64,000 nucleotides of DNA from the NCBI RefSeq assembly GCF_947179515.1, contig NC_067473.1, forward strand, positions 106,030,782 to 106,094,781, read 5' to 3'. Origin of the DNA: Apodemus sylvaticus (lineage: Eukaryota > Chordata > Mammalia > Rodentia > Muridae). The position numbers and the translations under genes are program-made. The notes under the pieces are model-generated. The model searched no databases. It worked only from the letters and a program-made list of their open reading frames with translations, and was not told the origin of the DNA. Below, piece by piece: positions 38,055 through 48,225 of the stretch (position 1 is the first letter of the stretch; each line of letters begins with the position of its first letter).

Positions 38055-38263
38055 CACAGGGTTTGGAAAGGTGGTTCAGTTGCTAAAGTCACTTTTGAAA
38101 AAGGCTGATGACTTGAGTTAAATATTTAGGACCCATATGGTATAGAGAAAACCAACACCAACAAGTTGGCCTTTGGTGTATACACATTTGCCATGGCACC
38201 TGTGCAAAAACGCATCTACAAACACACACACACACGCACGCACACACACACACACACAAATTA
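38055..38263 (+). mobile_element. B3-like SINE with (CA)n tail
   Basis: GGTTTGGAAAGGTGGTTCAGTTGC (position of the tRNA A-box), GGCTGATGACTTGAGTTAAAT (B-box region), ACCCATATGGTATAGAGAAAACC and GCATGGCACC-like TGCCATGGCACCTG lead into (CA)n with CG steps at 38220-38260. Confidence 0.65.
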
Positions 38264-38313
38264 AAAAATACTATAAACAACAAATACTTAAACATAGCAG
38301 AAATGTCCCCCTC

Positions 38314-38339
38314 TCATGTATTATATATATAATACATGA
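38314..38339. repeat. 26-bp perfect palindrome
   Basis: The half-site TCATGTATTATAT is followed immediately by its exact complement with no spacer. AT-rich, just downstream of the SINE tail at 38263. Confidence 0.9.
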
Positions 38340-39235
38340 AGAAATCTCTCAGGATTGGAGGAAGTTTTGTGTAACTAGGCCAGCAAGGTGAGGCAAATAA
38401 TGTCACATTTAATAATATAGAAACATCTTTAAGCCTAAAAACCGAGGATGTTTGTTAATTTACGGTCTATTATATATAGTTGATTAATTTTTAATGAGTA
38501 CTAATTATATGTAGAAGAGGCTGAAACTAGAGCTGTACAAAAATTTGAAAGTCCTTTCTTCAAGGGCTTTGGGTTTGCTTGTGTATTTAAGGCACACATA
38601 TAAAAAGTAGGACTAAATTATTTACTACATGAGTGAGGATCAACATCCAACTTGAGTGATGTAATCATAAGCTTCTGATTCTCTTTTATCTAAAATTCTC
38701 TCTTAAAAATGATTTGGAATGGAGTGTCTCTAAAGACAGTCAATCTCTAACGTTATATAATTGTACTAACGGGACTGGGCTCAGGGATGCTCACCGCCAG
38801 CAGGGGATGTAAACGCTAGCTGAAATGAAACAAAGATTAGCTTCTGTCTGAAGTTTTAGACTTAGCAATCACCAACTTTGAGACTCTTGGGCTAGATCTC
38901 ATTCACATTCGTCTCTAAATCTTCTGCATCACATGGGAACTCTTCTTTTCCATTGTCTAAGTATTTATAAAGACTCACTTGCAAGACTAATTTTTGAAGT
39001 TTTTACTAAGTAATCTGTTAGAAATTTCATTTATGTCACCCCATCTTTCATACCCCAGTTCATGAAAAGATAGTGTGTAACTTCATTTTTTTTTCAAATC
39101 CTATTTTTAATTCTAAAATGCTTTAACCCCCCTTGTATGCCACCACTCACCTGTGGTAGTGGAAAAGAAAGGATAAAATGAAGTAGAGCTGCTTAGAAAG
39201 GTTCTTTGGAGTAACCACTGCCTGTGATGTCTGGA
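38340..39235. other. Unassigned sequence
   Basis: No named feature seen. Confidence 0.5.
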
Positions 39236-39900
39236 AATGGCAGTTTCATTCGCAAGTTAGTAGGCAACAGGAAGCTAGATCTACTTGAAAACACCTCACC
39301 GATATATTAGCAGTCGAGTTCAGTAGAGTCGGGGTAGCAACAGTAGTGACTGGAAGTAGAGACAGACAGTCCTCAGCTTTGGCTTGAGTCAGCAGGAGGG
39401 ACCAACAAGAACACCAACAGATGTTCTGAGCTCGGCAGCTTTCAGGGAAGTGAAGATCAGCAAAGACTGAAACCCACAAGTGTTGTACAGATAGCTCTAC
39501 CATCAAGGCAAGCTTTCTCTATCACTCTACTGAATCCTATTTATGCTCTCCAAACACTGCATATACTCCTCATGCCTAGCCTCAGCATGAGTTTTGCATC
39601 AGCACCAGTCTTGCCTCAGCAAGGGTCTGGCATCAGCATGTGCAGTCAGTCAGCCTGAGTTCAAGGAGTCCCGACAAATGGAGCTCAGCTATACAATGTA
39701 AGGTGGACAAATACATGCTTGTTGTTAGCAAATAACCCTTCATCACATGTTCTTTCACATGTTTCCTTTAGCATAACATAGTATCTCCTGTGTCAGCTTC
39801 AGTAAAATGCCTTATTCTTTCACCTGTGTCCACTTCAGGAAAACACTCCTTCACATGTTTGCCCCAGCAAATTGGCTTTCCAAAGAGCTCTTAAGTTTCC
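39236..39900. mobile_element. Putative LTR/ERV-like block, unclassified
   Basis: More balanced base composition than the flanks. It holds a cluster of short repeated units (CCTCAGCA and CATCAGCA, five or more copies between 39580 and 39640) and a second set of TTCACATGTTT/CACTTCAG units at 39740-39890. The repeated short motifs suggest an LTR U3-type enhancer array, but no family was recognised, so this is tentative. Confidence 0.3.
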
Positions 39901-39918
39901 ACTTCAGCAGTACCTGGA

Positions 39919-39948
39919 ATGTGTGTGTGTGTGTGTGTGTGTGTGTTA
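39919..39948. repeat. (GT)n microsatellite
   Basis: About 14 perfect GT units. Confidence 0.95.
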
Positions 39949-40274
39949 CAACACCTAAGAAATACTATTATTCCTATTATGCACTATTGTGAATAGAAAA
40001 TAACAGTGGTATTCTTCCCAATAACTGGAATTCTGGCATAGTCAAAAAACTTTTATTTTCTTTTGGATATTATTAACATTCATTCAAGAAGTCTGAAACT
40101 CCTGAGCACGAAGTCATGGAATAAAGAGGAAAGCTCAGAAGAAGAAAGGAATTGTGTTTGGTCTTTGGCGTGAGTTAAATATGAGTTTTCCATATTGTCA
40201 GCTTCAAATCACTGCACAGTATTCACTCAAGTAGTGAGTCATTTTCTTTTAATGAGTGACTGAATGAATGGATA
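39949..40274. other. Unassigned sequence
   Basis: No named feature seen. Confidence 0.5.
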
Positions 40275-40912
40275 AATATATCAGGGCAAATAAAGCAAGA
40301 CACAATTTCCAGTCTTTGTTCACCTTCTCAGATAGTTTTTCCATGATCTCTATGAGAGATTATGTTCCTGTCACTCTGATATCTGGGGTTCCCTTCCAGA
40401 GGCATTTGCAGAGTATGAAGAAAATGATGAAGGGAGAATTGACATATGTTTTTCTTCCCAACTTTATTTCCACTATACCTGGCTGAAGGTCTGGTGGAAT
40501 TATGCACTAAAACTGTGTGGTCTTGAGCTCTTTTGGGATGGGGACTGTATTTTAATGATTGCTTCTATTTCCTTAGGCATTGTGAATATGTTTCACCTAA
40601 TCTTAATTTGAATGTAGTATATAGGACCTGTCTAGAAAATTAACCATTTTGTCTAGATTTGGCAGTTTTGTCAAGTGTAGGCTTTTCTAATAAGATCTTA
40701 TGATTTTTTTTTTAATTTCTTCAGTTTCTGTTATGTCTTCCTTTTAATTTCTGATTTTGGTAATGTGTCTATGCCTTTTAGTTAGCTTGACTAAGGGTTT
40801 ATATACATTGTTGATTTTCTTAAAAACAAGATTTTGGTTTTATTGATTATTTGTATTGTTTGTATTGTTCCAAATTTGTTGATTTCAGATCTAAGTTTTA
40901 TTACTTCATGAT
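40275..40912 (-). pseudogene. L1 ORF2 fragment (antisense, linker region)
   Basis: The plus strand shows the antisense of the ORF2 segment between the endonuclease and reverse transcriptase domains. Landmarks are TTAATGATTGCTTCTATTTCCTTAGG, TGTCTAGAAAATTAACCATTTTG, TAGTTAGCTTGACTAAGGGTTTATATAC and TTGATTTTCTTAAAAACAAGATTTTGG. The same ORF2 segment occurs in sense at 50220-50590, 50750-51150 and 53790-54100. It is well diverged and carries no usable frame. It may belong to the same old insertion as the antisense ORF1 at 41595-42365. Confidence 0.7.
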
Positions 40913-41594
40913 ACCTACTCCTCATAAGTAGACAGATCAAACCTACTCTATCTTTGGTGAATTAGAGGGAAGGCAACAAACTAGGAACCTGGCAAAAATC
41001 ATAACAGCCACACCTCAACCTGAAAACAGTAAGAGATGCCTAAAACAAATGACTTTTGTAAAAGGAGGTAAGAGGGATTTTAATAACTGAGAATGATCTG
41101 CTTTAAAAAATGCTATTATAAAAAAAAAAAAAAACAGACAACTAGGCCAAACAAAATGCCCCAAGAGGGGGAAAAGTCTCTTCAAACTATGGCCTCTGAA
41201 GATGCTCAGAGTAATCCTTAAAATCTGAAGATAACCCACCAGCTTTCTTGTTGATAATAGAAGTTAACATTCTATTTTGCTAAAACCTGAAGATAAAGTC
41301 TCTTCAACAGTTTATAAATGACCTCTGGGTGGCAGCCAAAAGCAAACAAAATTGACTAGAAAATATGGAGGATTTCTTGGAGACCCTGGAAATTTTTGTC
41401 TATTGAGCCTCTACTATAAATGCTCAACACTATCAACCACAGGTGACCTCACTAAATCCAGAGAATACATAATTTATTTTAAATTGTCAAAGAATGCTTT
41501 CTGAAACCCAAAAGAAATGTCTTCACCAGCTTTTGGGTTGCCAGAAATGATTAAGCCTTTCTATCTTTACATGAATGAGAGATATAGGCCCTGG
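40913..41594. other. Non-L1-like block between two antisense L1 pieces
   Basis: About 0.7 kb that does not follow L1 although it lies where the ORF1-ORF2 junction and endonuclease of the flanking antisense L1 should be. It contains an A15 run at about 41120-41134 with a purine-rich stretch after it. It may be an inserted element such as an ERV internal fragment, but I cannot name it. Confidence 0.4.
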
Positions 41595-42368
41595 CACTAT
41601 GGTAATTGAGAGTTTGGCTGGATAGAGTATCCTGGGCTAACATCTGTGGTCTCTTAGTGTCTGCCAAACATCTGTTCAGAATCTTCTGGCTTATAGAGTC
41701 TCTCTTGAGAAGTCAGGTTTTATTCTGACAGGTCTGCATTTATATGTTATTTGGCCACTTCCATTCAGCATTTAGTATTATTTCTTAGTTCTGTATATTT
41801 AGCATTTGATTATTATGTGGCCAGAGGAATTGACTTTGTAGTCTAATCTATTCAGTGTTCTGCAGGCCGTTAATACTTTCATGGCTATGTTTTTCCTTAG
41901 GTTTGGAACGTTTACTTCTATGATTTTGTTTGAGGTATTTTCCGGCCCTATGAACTGTGAATATTTTCTCTTCCATATCTATTATTCTTAGGTTTGGTCT
42001 TTTCATTGTGTCTCAAATTTCCTGGATGTTTTTGGTTAGAAACATTTGGTATTTAGTATTTTCTTTAACCAAAGTATCAATGTCTTCTATGATATCTTCT
42101 AAACCTGCTATTTTTCATTCCATCTCTTCTATTCTGTTACTGATGCTTGTGTCTGTGGTTGCTGTTTTCTTTACTAGTTTTTATATCTGCAGGGTTGCCT
42201 CCATTTGTGATCTCTTTATTGTCTTTATTTCCATTTTTGCGTCTTGGGCTGTTTTGTTCAATTCCTTCACCTGTTTGATTGTATTTTCTTATATGTCCTA
42301 ATGGGATTTATTTGTGACATCTTTTAATATCTTCTGCTTCTTTGCTAGTCTTTTTCTGTATTTCTTTT
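41595..42368 (-). pseudogene. L1 ORF1 (antisense, degenerate)
   Basis: Reading the minus strand from about 42368 down gives the ORF1 coiled-coil, central RNA-recognition and C-terminal parts in order, but in several frames. The antisense landmarks are AGGTTTGGTCTTTTCATTGTGTC (the conserved NLRIIGI-type segment) and GAGTTTGGCTGGATAGAGTATCCTGGG (the C-terminal LLYPAKLS-type segment). The 114-codon plus-strand frame at 41957-42301 is the shadow of this ORF1. The sense ORF1 at 51437-52619 is the in-window comparison. Confidence 0.75.
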
Positions 42369-42443
42369 TTGGTATAAAATCAATTTATTTAAAAAAGAAT
42401 AAAGTAATGGAATATGTACTTTGAAGTCTTTTGCCAATTTAGT

Positions 42444-43720
42444 TGTTTTTTATTCGATATATTCTTTATTTACATTTCAAATGATTTCCCCTTTTCTGGT
42501 TCCCCACTCCCCCAAAAGTCCCATAAGCCCTCTTTCTTCCCCCTGTTCCTCCATCTACTCCTTCCCACTTCCCTGTTCTGGTATTCCCCTATAGTGCTGC
42601 ACCGAGTCTTTCCAGAACCAGGGGTCACTCTTCCGTTCTTCTTGGACATCATTTAATAAGTGGATTATGTCTTGGGTATTCAAAGTTTCTAGGCTAATAT
42701 CCACTTATCAGTGAGTGCATACCATAATTAATCTTTTGAGACTGTTACCTCACTTAGAATGATGTTCTCTAGCTCCATCCATTTGTCTAAGAATTTCATG
42801 AATTCATTGTTTCTAATGGCTGAATAGTATTCCATTGTGTAAATATACCACATTTTTTTGTATCCATTCCTCCGTTGAGAGACACCTGGGTTGTTTCCAG
42901 CTTCTGACTACTACAACTAGGACTGCTATGAACATAGTGGAGCATATGTCCTTACTGCATGCCAGGGAATCCTCTGGGTATATGCCCAGGAGTGGTATAG
43001 CAGAGTCCTCTGGAAGTGTCATGCCCAGATTTCTGAGGAACCGCCAGAAAGATTTCCAAAGTGGTTGCACCATCTTGCAATCCCACCAGCAGTGGAGGAG
43101 TGTTCTTCTTTCTCCACATCCTCGCCAACACCTTCTGTCTCCTGATTTTTTGACCTTAGCCATTCTGACTGCTATGAGGTGAAATCTCAGGGTTGTTTTG
43201 ATTTGCATTTCCCTAATGATTAATGATGTTGAACATTTCTTAAGGTGCTTCTCAGCCATCCGAAGTTCTTCATGTGAAAATTCTTTGTTTAGCTCTGTAC
43301 CCCACTTTTTAATGGGGTTATTTGGTTCTCTAAGGGAGTTATTTATATCCTCTGTAAAGACCGCTATCATCTTTGTAATATGGAATGTAAGATCAGAATC
43401 TTTCTCTCTGTATGTATTTTGATATCCAGTGCTTGTTGTGGTATGATATCTGGGTTCTGATGCTACCAACTTGCATTGGTTTCTGTGGATTATGTTCTTG
43501 CACCTGCCTTTTGACATCTGGTTTTCACAAGTGTTAGCTTACCTAGTGTTTTGTATTAGGATAGACTTCCTAGGAGTCAGATGGAGCTGTGTGTTCTGGG
43601 TTAGAGCAGATGTCCTAGGAGGCAGGCAATGCTGTCCCTTGTTAGAGCAGGGCTCCTGTGTCCCTGGTTAGAATAATTCTACTGAACAGCAGTCAAGTCT
43701 GTGTTATCTGGTGTTTAGCA
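42444..43720 (-). mobile_element. Internally deleted L1: 5' UTR, ORF1 start, ORF2 end, 3' UTR
   Basis: On the minus strand the order is: 5' UTR-like sequence (43720-43518), the ORF1 start (43517-43332), an abrupt change to the ORF2 C-terminal region (43331 to about 42680), then a short 3' UTR ending GGGGAAATCATTTGAAATGTAAATAAAG with a weak A-tail at 42444-42455. Both L1 ends are therefore kept and about 4 kb of the interior (most of ORF1, all of the endonuclease and reverse transcriptase) is missing. Divergence from other L1 pieces in the window is modest, so it is fairly young. Confidence 0.75.
42813..43517 (-). pseudogene. ORF1-ORF2 chimeric reading frame in deleted L1
   Basis: An open frame of 234 codons. 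Residues 1-62 are an ORF1 N-terminus: a basic start (MSKGRCKN), a TTSTGYQNT-type segment, and EDINNSLRE just before the break. Residues from about 63 on are the ORF2 C-terminus: NNPIKKWGTELNKEFS, then MAEKHLKKCSTSLIIREMQ, the Cys/His motif CWRGCGERRTLLHCWWDC, and LLGIYPED. The frame ends early in LHNGILFSH because an extra T in a T-run (about 42853-42859) shifts the last part of ORF2. At the join the sequence AGAGAA (plus-strand TTCTCT, 43326-43331) is shared by both parents. With no reverse transcriptase or endonuclease, no L1 activity is expected. Whether it is ever translated is unknown. Confidence 0.7.
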
Positions 43721-44274
43721 AGCATGTTAATGAGCCACTGATGCAGGTGGATATGTATGCCAGAAGGATACTTGGCATATTCCAACTTGTGATTTAATAC
43801 AATTTCTAATAAGCTATGCCTCTGCATCTTCTACTAAGAAAGTTTTGTTTACATTCTTTTCTATACTGTTTGAAAAAATTGAAATGCCTTATAAAGACAA
43901 CTAGCTTCATTGACTTAATAAAAACCTATCTACCCAGGAATTTTTATTAAAGCCCCTATTTATCCTGTTTCTATTGATGACTGCTAACATCCACTCCCTT
44001 TTAAAAACATTTATTATACTTTTGTATAAAGGATTATTAATATATAGCTTCTTTCAATAGAATTATTTCTCATTTAACCATTTATGAAATATATGTTTAG
44101 TTAAACATGAAAATGAGCCTTGGAGAGTTAACAGCACTCCTGAGAGCAGATATGTCTCCCTAAAATGAACAACTCATTGTGTAAAAAAATATTATTGTGG
44201 TGTCTTTTCACTTCTACACTAGTAAGTTTATATATACTGCATGGATTCAATGAATACATAATGTTTTCCTGAAT
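43721..44274. other. Unassigned AT-rich sequence
   Basis: No named feature seen. Confidence 0.5.
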
Positions 44275-44492
44275 TAATTTCATTTTGATTGACACATAAT
44301 TGTGTATATTATTAGTACATAATATAATGTTTTGGTACATATATAAATTCTGTAATATTCAAATTCTCAGCATTTATAACTTTTGAGTGCTGAGAATATT
44401 TAAAATCTTTTCACTTAACAATTTTGCATTATGCAGTGAGTACCATAGTACTCATTCTCCTGTGCAATAGAAAGGCAGAACTTACCTCTCCT
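44275..44492 (-). mobile_element. Ancient mammal-wide L1M 3' end (antisense)
   Basis: TTGACACATAATTGTGTATATTATTAG, AATGTTTTGGTACATATATAAATTCTGTAATATTCAAATTC, GAGAATATTTAAAATCTTTTCACTTAACAATTTTGC and ATAGTACTCATTCTCCTGTGCAATAGA follow the antisense 3' region of old L1M elements shared by placental mammals. This is much older than the rodent L1s around it. Confidence 0.55.
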
Positions 44493-44817
44493 TAGCTTTA
44501 GTGACAGCATATCTGTTGATGTCAAGAGATAGCTATGAATCAATATAAACTGCTCTAGTATTATTTTTATTATATGACTTTTACAATCTATTTGAATGCT
44601 CTCAACTGAGGAAGTATGAATTGATTTCCTATTTCATAGTAACCACTTGCAGCTCTTTCACGATAATACAATGAGCAATAGACCAAATATTTGGGTGTAA
44701 GAAAACTAGTAATGCAAACTGAATGGGTGCCAGTGTGCCTTTATAACAATACATTTTCTTTATGGTGGACTGGGCTTTATAATCACAGTGAACTGCTACA
44801 CTCAAGAAAAGGAACCA
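44493..44817. other. Unassigned sequence
   Basis: No named feature; possibly a few bases of L1 (CTCAAGAA) directly before 44818. Confidence 0.45.
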
Positions 44818-44927
44818 AGAACCAAATAACCCCATTAAAAAGTGGGGTACAGAGCTAAACAAAGAATTTTCACATGAAGAACTTCGGATGGCTGAGAAGC
44901 ACCTTAAGAAATGTTCAACATCATTAA
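44818..44927 (+). mobile_element. Orphan 110-bp L1 ORF2 piece
   Basis: Plus-strand ORF2 C-terminal segment (AGAACCAAATAACCCC ... AACATCATTAA). Base by base it is identical over 110 bp to the minus-strand segment 43220-43329 of the deleted L1. It ends abruptly where the inverted half of the next L1 begins, and starts at the same ORF2 position at which the deleted L1 has its internal join. Confidence 0.85.
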
Positions 44928-46257
44928 GATGTAGGATTGGTAAAGATATTTCCCCAATCTCTTGGTTGCTGCTTTGTCCTATTGACAGTGTCCTTTGACT
45001 TACAAAAGCTTTGCAATTTTATAAGGTCCCATTTGTCAATTCTTGATCTTAGAACATAAGTTACTGGTGTTCTGTTCAGGAAATTTTCCCTTATGCCCAT
45101 GTGCTCCAGGTTCTTTACCACTTTCTCTTCTACTAGATTCAGTGAATCTGGTTTTATGTGGATGTCATTGATCCTATTGGACTTGAGCTTTGGACATGGA
45201 TATAAGAATGGATCAATTTGTATTCTTCTACATGTTGACTGCCAGTTGAACCAGCATCATTTGTCAAAAATGTTGTCTTTTTTCCACTGGATGGTTTTAC
45301 CTCCTTCGTCAAAGATACAGTGACCATAGGTATGTGGGTTCACTTCTGGGTCTTCAATTCTATTCCATTGTTATATCTGTCTGTCATTGTAAGAAGTTAG
45401 AGTCCAGAGAAACAAATACCCCTATTTAAAATATTGGGTAGAAAGCTAAACAAAGAATTCTCAACTGAAAAATAGCAAATGGCTAAGAAACACCTAAAGA
45501 AATGTTCAGTATCCTTGGTCATCAGGGAAATGTAAATCTAAACAACCCTAAGATTCTACCTCACATCAGTCAGAATGGCTAAGATCAAAATTTCAGGGGA
45601 CAGCAAATGCTGGACAGGATGTGGAGAAAGAGGAACATTCCTCCATTGCTGGTGGGATCGCAAGCTGGTACAACCACTCTGGAAATCAGTCTGGCAGTTC
45701 CTCTGGACATATAACCAGAGGATTCTCCAGCATGTAATAAGGAAACATGCTCTACTATGTTCATAGCAGCCTTATTTACAATAGCCAAAAGCTGGAAAGA
45801 ACCTAAATGTTCCTCAGCAGAGGAATGGATACAGTAAATGTGGTACATTCACAAAATGGAGTACTACTAAACTATTATAAATAATGAATTCATGAAATTC
45901 TTAGGTAAATGGATGGAACTAGAAAATATCATCTTGGGTAAGTGACACAATCACAAAAGAACACACATGGTATGTATCCTCGCTGTTAAGTGGATATTAG
46001 CCCATAAGCTCAGAATACCCAAGATACAGTTCATCCCGCGTGAAGCTCAAGAACTATGGCCTTTTCAGACATCAGTGAGAGGTGAAGGATTGAAGCCCCA
46101 GTGTAGGGGAATGCCAGGTCAGGAAAGTGGGAGTGGGGAGTTGGTAAGTAGGGAGAGGTGGGGTGGGATGGGGGTATTTGGAGAGATAACCAGGAAAGGG
46201 GATAAAAATTGAAATGTAAATAAAGCAAATATCTAAGAAAAAAGAAAAAGGAAAAAG
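44928..46257 (+). mobile_element. 5'-inverted (twin-primed) L1
   Basis: 44928-45390 is ORF2 in antisense, starting AGATGTAGGATTGGTAAAGAT and ending near TATCTGTCTGTCATTG. From 45391 the sequence continues in sense (AAGAAGTTAGAGTCCAGAGAAAC), through the ORF2 C-terminus with the Cys/His region (about 45605-45660) and stop region (about 46000), to a short 3' UTR and GAAATGTAAATAAAG with an A-rich tail ending about 46257. The two halves meet at ORF2 positions about 35 nt apart, so only a few codons are lost. This is the expected footprint of twin priming. Several frame breaks make the ORF2 part inactive. No clear target-site duplication was found. Confidence 0.85.
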
Positions 46258-46282
46258 AGCAAACAATAGATTAAAGAAGCCA

Positions 46283-46362
46283 AAGTGCTGGGGATGTAGT
46301 TCAGTGGCAGAACATGTGTCTAATACATAAAAGGCTGCAATTTAATCTCCATATACTAAAGA
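46283..46362 (+). mobile_element. ID SINE
   Basis: GTGCTGGGGATGTAGTTCAGTGGCAGAACATGTG is the tRNA-Ala-derived ID element with a near-intact A-box (TAGTTCAGTGG). The B-box region is diverged (GCAATTTAATCTCC for GGTTCAATCCC). It follows directly after the L1 A-tail. Confidence 0.75.
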
Positions 46363-47639
46363 CAAGGGACTTGGCTATTGTTGTGTATTATGTATTGGGG
46401 CCTACTATGAGTGAATCTGTATACAGACTTGTCTTTCTTTTCACTATTCCCTAAACAAAGAATCATGGCAACTATTTATATAACACGTATATATTATGTA
46501 TTCTTACAAATCTAGAGATGATTTAAAGCACATGGCAAAAGTGTAGTTGTTATATGTGAGTACTCCATCATTAGGGGTAAGCCCTTGAACATTCACAGGA
46601 TATCCAGAGTCAGAGAAACAGCTGTAGTGTCCCTTTTTTGGTAGCCTTTAGTATTCTGCTTGGGTTTATCACTGTTTTAAGTCATTACATGTTAAAATAA
46701 CAACAACAAAACAAACAAACAGCCTCCGACACACACATAGGAACTTTTTTTTACAGTGATTATGAATAAAAAAAGTCTTAAAATTAAAAAGAAGAGCAGG
46801 AGGTCAATTCATTTAAATAGTCAGTTTGGGTGTATTTCATTTTTAATAAAACTGTCAATCCACTTGAATGGATTATAAACAAATTTATAAGTGCGGTTGT
46901 CAAAGTAACTGATGTGTGGTAACATGGCAACTGGGTATTGTCCTTAAAGATTGTGAGTGTATCTTTGTGATGGAAATGAAGTTGCTGATCAGGTCAGAAA
47001 GACTAACTTCCCTATTATTTTTAAAATGGAGGAAACCTGTAAGGTGTTAAATTCTCTTAACTCCCGTGTGCTTTAAACTAAATATATTAAGTTATTTATA
47101 TTTGCGCCATAAAATAAATATGTATGCATATGTATTTCTCCTATATGTCGTAAAGAATGATTAATAATTTTGAATTAATAAACTACAGACTATACCAAGA
47201 GGGCTTTGAAAGAAAACAATAGGTGTTTTTGCTTTGTTTTTAAATCATTTCTTAGATTATAGCTGGTTCATGGTGTGAACAAGTTTCCCAAGTGGAATGA
47301 AATTGAAAGGAATCTGTTAAAAGTAGACAATCTTAACAATGACCCTAATCTATGTATTAACAGACTTTATCACATTTAACTAATTAAGGCTGAGCTAATT
47401 GTACAAGTAGAGCCACTGGCTGAGCTCTACATTTCTATGGTCAAGGCTCATGTGAAGTGGATCAGAAGATGTATCTACCACCCTTTCCTCCACTTAATTT
47501 TTTTTCCATTTTCATCAAAGATGGGAGATAAGGATATCTATTACAATTCATTAAGTGTTGGAGTTGGGAAGAGAAGTGGATTCGTCATATTACTGCATTT
47601 AGGAAACATTTTTAAATTATTTTCTAGGGATAGAGACAA
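46363..47639. other. Unassigned AT-rich sequence
   Basis: About 1.3 kb without a named feature. A 90-codon frame at 47437-47709 runs into the ID-like fragment and has no motif. Confidence 0.5.
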
Positions 47640-47702
47640 GGAGTTCTATATGCTCAGCATGTGCTGCCTCACTGTGGTATATCACCTACCTAAGAAGGAC
47701 TT
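47640..47702 (-). mobile_element. ID/B4-like SINE fragment (antisense)
   Basis: TATGCTCAGCATGTGCTGCCTCACTGTGGTATATCACC resembles the antisense of the ID 5' half (AGTGCTCTACCACTGAGCTACATCCCC). Short and mutated. Confidence 0.4.
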
Positions 47703-47861
47703 GCAATAAAAGTTGAATGGTCAGCCATATCCTTACATTAAGCATAACATGGATTCTTGATGTAAAACTACCAGACACTTACCTAAGAAAGCAGTAAAGG
47801 TTGAAATTGTGACAAGACAGCTATATAAATTTGAAGAAATCATCTGCTTGTCATTATTTGT

Positions 47862-48225
47862 TTCAGCAGTTTGAATATTAAATATTACCCTTAGGTTCAT
47901 GGGTTTGAACACTTATTTCCCCAGCTGGTGATGGATTTGAAAGGATATGGGTACTGCATGATGTAGAACCTGGCTGCAAGTGACTCGTGGCAGCAGGCCT
48001 TGTGCATGTATTCTCTGGCACTACTTCCAGGTTTCTTTCTGTCTGCTATTGGCCCAAATTGAAAAAAGTAGAGATTCCCAGCCAAACACCCATCACACCG
48101 TGGAGCTGTTTTGTTCTTCGGCTTCCCTCCCATTGCTCCTAAACTGTCAGATCAATGAAGCCTGTACTCCCTAAGTTTCTACTTGTCTGTTATTTGTTCA
48201 AATCAACATGAAAAATATGCAAGGC
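47862..48225 (+). mobile_element. MaLR (MLT/MT-like) LTR (sense)
   Basis: GCAGTTTGAATATTAAATATTACCC, AGGTTCATGGGTTTGAACACTTATTTCCCCAGCTGGTG and TTTGAAAGGATATGGG match the 5' half of the MaLR LTR. GATCAATGAAGCCTGTACTCCCTAAG and GTCTGTTATTTG match the 3' end. The AATAAA of intact copies is mutated (CAATGAAG). The middle is partly deleted. Confidence 0.6.

Noticed and set aside
41957..42301. 114-codon plus-strand frame
   Set aside because: Antisense shadow of a degenerate L1 ORF1 on the minus strand.
43326..43331. Splice junction as the cause of the ORF1-ORF2 join
   Set aside because: The ORF1 side, compared with L1-C, continues without a GT donor at the break, while a shared AGAGAA is present; microhomology fits better.
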